This document shows positions 28,184 through 30,383 of a stretch of 30,383 nucleotides of DNA, piece by piece (position 1 is the first letter of the stretch; each line of letters starts with the position of its first letter). Source of the stretch: Chara braunii (lineage: Eukaryota; Streptophyta; Charophyceae; Charales; Characeae); assembly GCA_003427395.1 (NCBI GenBank), contig BFEA01000299.1:221788-252170 (forward strand), given 5' to 3'. The notes beneath the pieces are model-generated. The model did no database searches. It was not told where the DNA came from and saw nothing but the letters and a program-made list of their open reading frames with translations. Both the position numbers and the translations under genes were made by a program.

Positions 28184-28740
28184 ATGCCTCGCTTACGGAG
28201 GAAGGAGCGTGAGGATATCATGTTGGCTTTGATGGCCACCGCGGGGAAAATGGCAGATGATGCCTTCGAAATGATGGATCTCATCATGGGATTCCGGACA
28301 AGGAGACCATCTTTCATTCTAGGGTCTGCACAGCAGTCACATAAATTTGGATTTGTCGATGACGATGGCGATGGGTGTGGCGGCCGTAGTCTCCTGTGGC
28401 TGTTGCCCACCATTGTGGAGTTGACGAATGTCATTGCAAGGCCTCCCCCAAGGTGGTGGGTGTTGCGGCGCTCTGCGGGCTTGTGGAACGATCTCATTCC
28501 CTGTGACAACGCACAGAACGACTATTACATTGCTCTTCTGCGGATGCGGCGTTCCACTTTAAACTGTCTTGTCCGAAAGTTGGAACCACTGCTTGAGAAG
28601 CAGGTTATGAAATTTAGACTGCCGCATCCACCTGCGAAGAAGGTGGCATATGCCCTCCACAGGTGGGCCCATGGGGATTGCCACTGGCATAGTTGCTCGG
28701 GTTACGGTGTAGGGCCAAGCCCCGGTAGACTTTCGAGCCT
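28184..28740 (+). pseudogene. PIF/Harbinger (HARBI1-like) transposase, N-terminal fragment
   Basis: ATG 28184 begins MPRLRRKEREDIMLALMA. Further on are RWWVLRRSAGLWNDL, then YYIALLRMRRSTLNCLV, KLEPLLEKQVMKFRLP and PPAKKVAYALHRWAHGD (to about 28680), a pattern found before the DDE catalytic domain in HARBI1-type nucleases. After YGVGPSPGR (about 28727) the match is lost and the frame runs into GC-rich, unrelated sequence to TGA 28838-28840. The DDE residues are absent from the window, so it is a truncated transposase or host-derived relative. It could also be the first exon of a longer gene. Confidence 0.65.
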
Positions 28741-28849
28741 TAGTCGACCCCACTGCGGGTCCCAGTTGGCTCGGCCCGCCCACGCTCATGCTCGGGGCGC
28801 GGGCCGTTCGTCCCGAGGTCACCCCCACCTAGTGCTTTGAGATGGATGG

Positions 28850-29762
28850 GGGTGGGCCATCGCGCGAGAGAGCTTTGACATTGGGGATGTAGCTCAACCC
28901 TCACGCCGGGTGGTAGTCTCGCTGGTCGTTCCGCAACGCTGATTTTTTCTGATTCTTTGTTGTGTTCTCATGCAATTGCTCCTTCCAATACGGAGGCAGC
29001 CCAAGGATTCTTTGAGTGTTTCTCTTCTCTTGTGCGTAGGCTAAGCGTCATCCTTAGGCCACGCACCATTTCCCTAAGCAATGTGACTATATGGCGTCAT
29101 CGGGGTGTGGCGGAGCCGTCCTCCCCCTCGCCTCTATGCATCCTTCGGTCTCACAATTTGTTGTTTTCCTCATTGAAGTAGGCCCCTTAGTCCTTTCGGG
29201 GTCCTCATATGCATGCACACATAACATCACAATTTCCTTGGTATGATTGCACTCTCATTTCCACTCGAAGTCTTCAAGCGCAAAAGTCATTCCCATGGGT
29301 TGGCTCTATGTCAAGGGTCCCATAGCCCCTTTGTCCCTCTTCCCTTTCACTCTTGGTGCCCAGTTTCTCTCGCCCCTATCCCGCTCAAGGCATTTCTAGC
29401 CACCACTCACCTGCACAATCCCACACAAGCAAGAGTATCCATACAATCCCCCGTTGGGGGTCAACACATAGCCCTTCCCACATGCCTATCTTTTCAAATC
29501 CTTTGGCTGCTCTTTGTTCCCTCTCGATGCTCAATCAGCCCATTCTCTTCTCATAGTCATGCAGTCGGGGAAATGGTCAAGTCAAACTGACCTCTCTCTC
29601 AACTTATGTTTCCTTCCGGATCCCGCCTTTTCTCCCACTTTTTCAAACGTTCTTTCTTTTGCCTTCTTGGTGGCACAAGGGACCGGCTATCCTCCCCTTG
29701 TCCTCTTTCTCCACTAAGTGAGGTCTGATTTCGATCACCGTCCGTACCCTGGCAATGTTTTC
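28850..29762. other. Long non-coding stretch
   Basis: More than 900 bp with no coding match; pyrimidine-rich on the plus strand from about 29240 to 29720. Short open frames there are low-complexity. No repeat unit was seen. Confidence 0.4.
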
Positions 29763-29955
29763 CAGGTGAGGGGAGAGGGGTTAGTCATATGCCAAGTGAG
29801 GGGACGGGAGAGAGGTAGAGTGAAGGCGAGGTGAAAGAGGGGGGAGGGGAAAGAGAGGACTAGAGAAGGAGGGGGGGACAGTGGGAGAAAGAGACGGAGA
29901 GGGAGAGAGAGAGATGTGGAGGGGGAGAGGAAGAGAGAGAGAGAAAGAGAAAAGA
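29763..29955 (+). repeat. Purine-rich (GA/GGA)n tract
   Basis: Almost only A and G on the plus strand: GGGGAGAGGGG, then GAGAGAGAGA and AGAGAGAGAGAAAGAGAAAAG. It ends near 29955. Such tracts can form triplex DNA. Confidence 0.75.
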
Positions 29956-30049
29956 AGACCTTCTAATCAAATCAGTTCCCCGTAGTAGCAACCAAACATC
30001 GATCATCCGTCCCATAGAAAAAGGTTGACGAAGTAAATCGTGGAGTATT

Positions 30050-30383
30050 ATGCACGAACATGACAATGAGAAGCTAGATCAATGGAAAACACATGCACCA
30101 AGAGAAGAGATCAACAAGGTAAGGATTCGGAACATGAACTTGACAAGGAAGGATTAGACTAGTGGAAGCACATGCACAAAGGAGAGGAGTTCAACTAAGT
30201 AAAAGTTCCGGAACATGAACTTGACAATGGGAAACCAGACTAGTGGAAAGCACATGCACAATGCGTAGAGATTAACAAGGTAAAGATCCGGAACATGAAC
30301 TTGACAATGAGAGACTAGACTAGTGGAAAACACATGCACAACGAGTAGAGATCAACAAGGTAAAGATCCGGAACATGAACTTG
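30050..30383. repeat. 80-bp minisatellite running off the window
   Basis: GAACATGAAC recurs at 30130, 30211, 30291 and 30371, a period of 80-81 bp, with GACTAGTGGAAA(A/G)CACATGCAC and AACAAGGTAAAGAT in each unit. A more diverged first unit starts near 30056. The later units are the most alike, so the array probably continues to the right. Confidence 0.9.

Noticed and set aside
30050-30383. Open frame on the minus strand with repeated peptide
   Set aside because: It follows the 80-bp minisatellite and changes frame with the unit length.

Overview
The window is a repeat-dense stretch of a eukaryotic nuclear genome, most likely plant or green-algal. It holds two Ty3/gypsy LTR retrotransposons with chromodomain-like tails, both primed by an initiator-Met-tRNA-type site. 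It also holds a decayed Helitron, a HARBI1-type transposase fragment, and many satellites and microsatellites. The wording of the gag and pol proteins resembles retrotransposon proteins I associate with the charophyte alga Chara braunii; that species call is recognition from memory, not a search. No intact host gene, rRNA, tRNA, CRISPR array or operon is visible.

Layout. 1-682: palindrome-rich short repeats and two copies of a 170-bp repeat carrying a G-box palindrome. 683-18348: LTR element B (plus strand), bounded by a 4-bp TTTG duplication. Its 5' LTR is split at 760/10128 by a nested unit. That unit has inverted arms of about 220 bp (761-975 and 9899-10123) around LTR element A (990-9840, minus strand, two 965-bp LTRs). 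Without the nested unit, B is about 8.3 kb. By eye the A LTRs differ by about 1.6% and the B LTRs by about 4.6%, which fits B being older. 18349-21250: non-coding, with several tandem and inverted repeats sharing one degenerate motif. 21283 to about 27635: Helitron with Rep (HUH and two-tyrosine motifs visible) and PIF1-type helicase, full of frameshifts and mostly TGA stops, followed by a long unrecognised open frame (25893-26838) behind a good splice acceptor. 28184-28740: 5' fragment of a PIF/Harbinger (HARBI1) transposase. 28850-30383: non-coding, a purine-rich tract, then an 80-bp minisatellite running off the window.

How the parts work together. In each LTR element gag forms the particle, and protease, reverse transcriptase, RNase H and integrase are made as a Gag-Pol fusion. 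In A the gag-pol junction keeps a textbook -1 frameshift heptamer (GGGAAAC) exactly in phase. Both elements are broken: frameshifts and stops in pol, a D-I-G protease triplet in A, and lost catalytic Asp residues of RNase H and integrase in B. The Helitron helicase has lost its Walker A glycines and its Walker B glutamate. All are probably non-autonomous now. The most unusual items are the inverted-arm unit enclosing an LTR element that lacks a target duplication, the slippery heptamer, the W-box cluster and PBS hairpin in the B leader, and the open frame downstream of the Helitron helicase.
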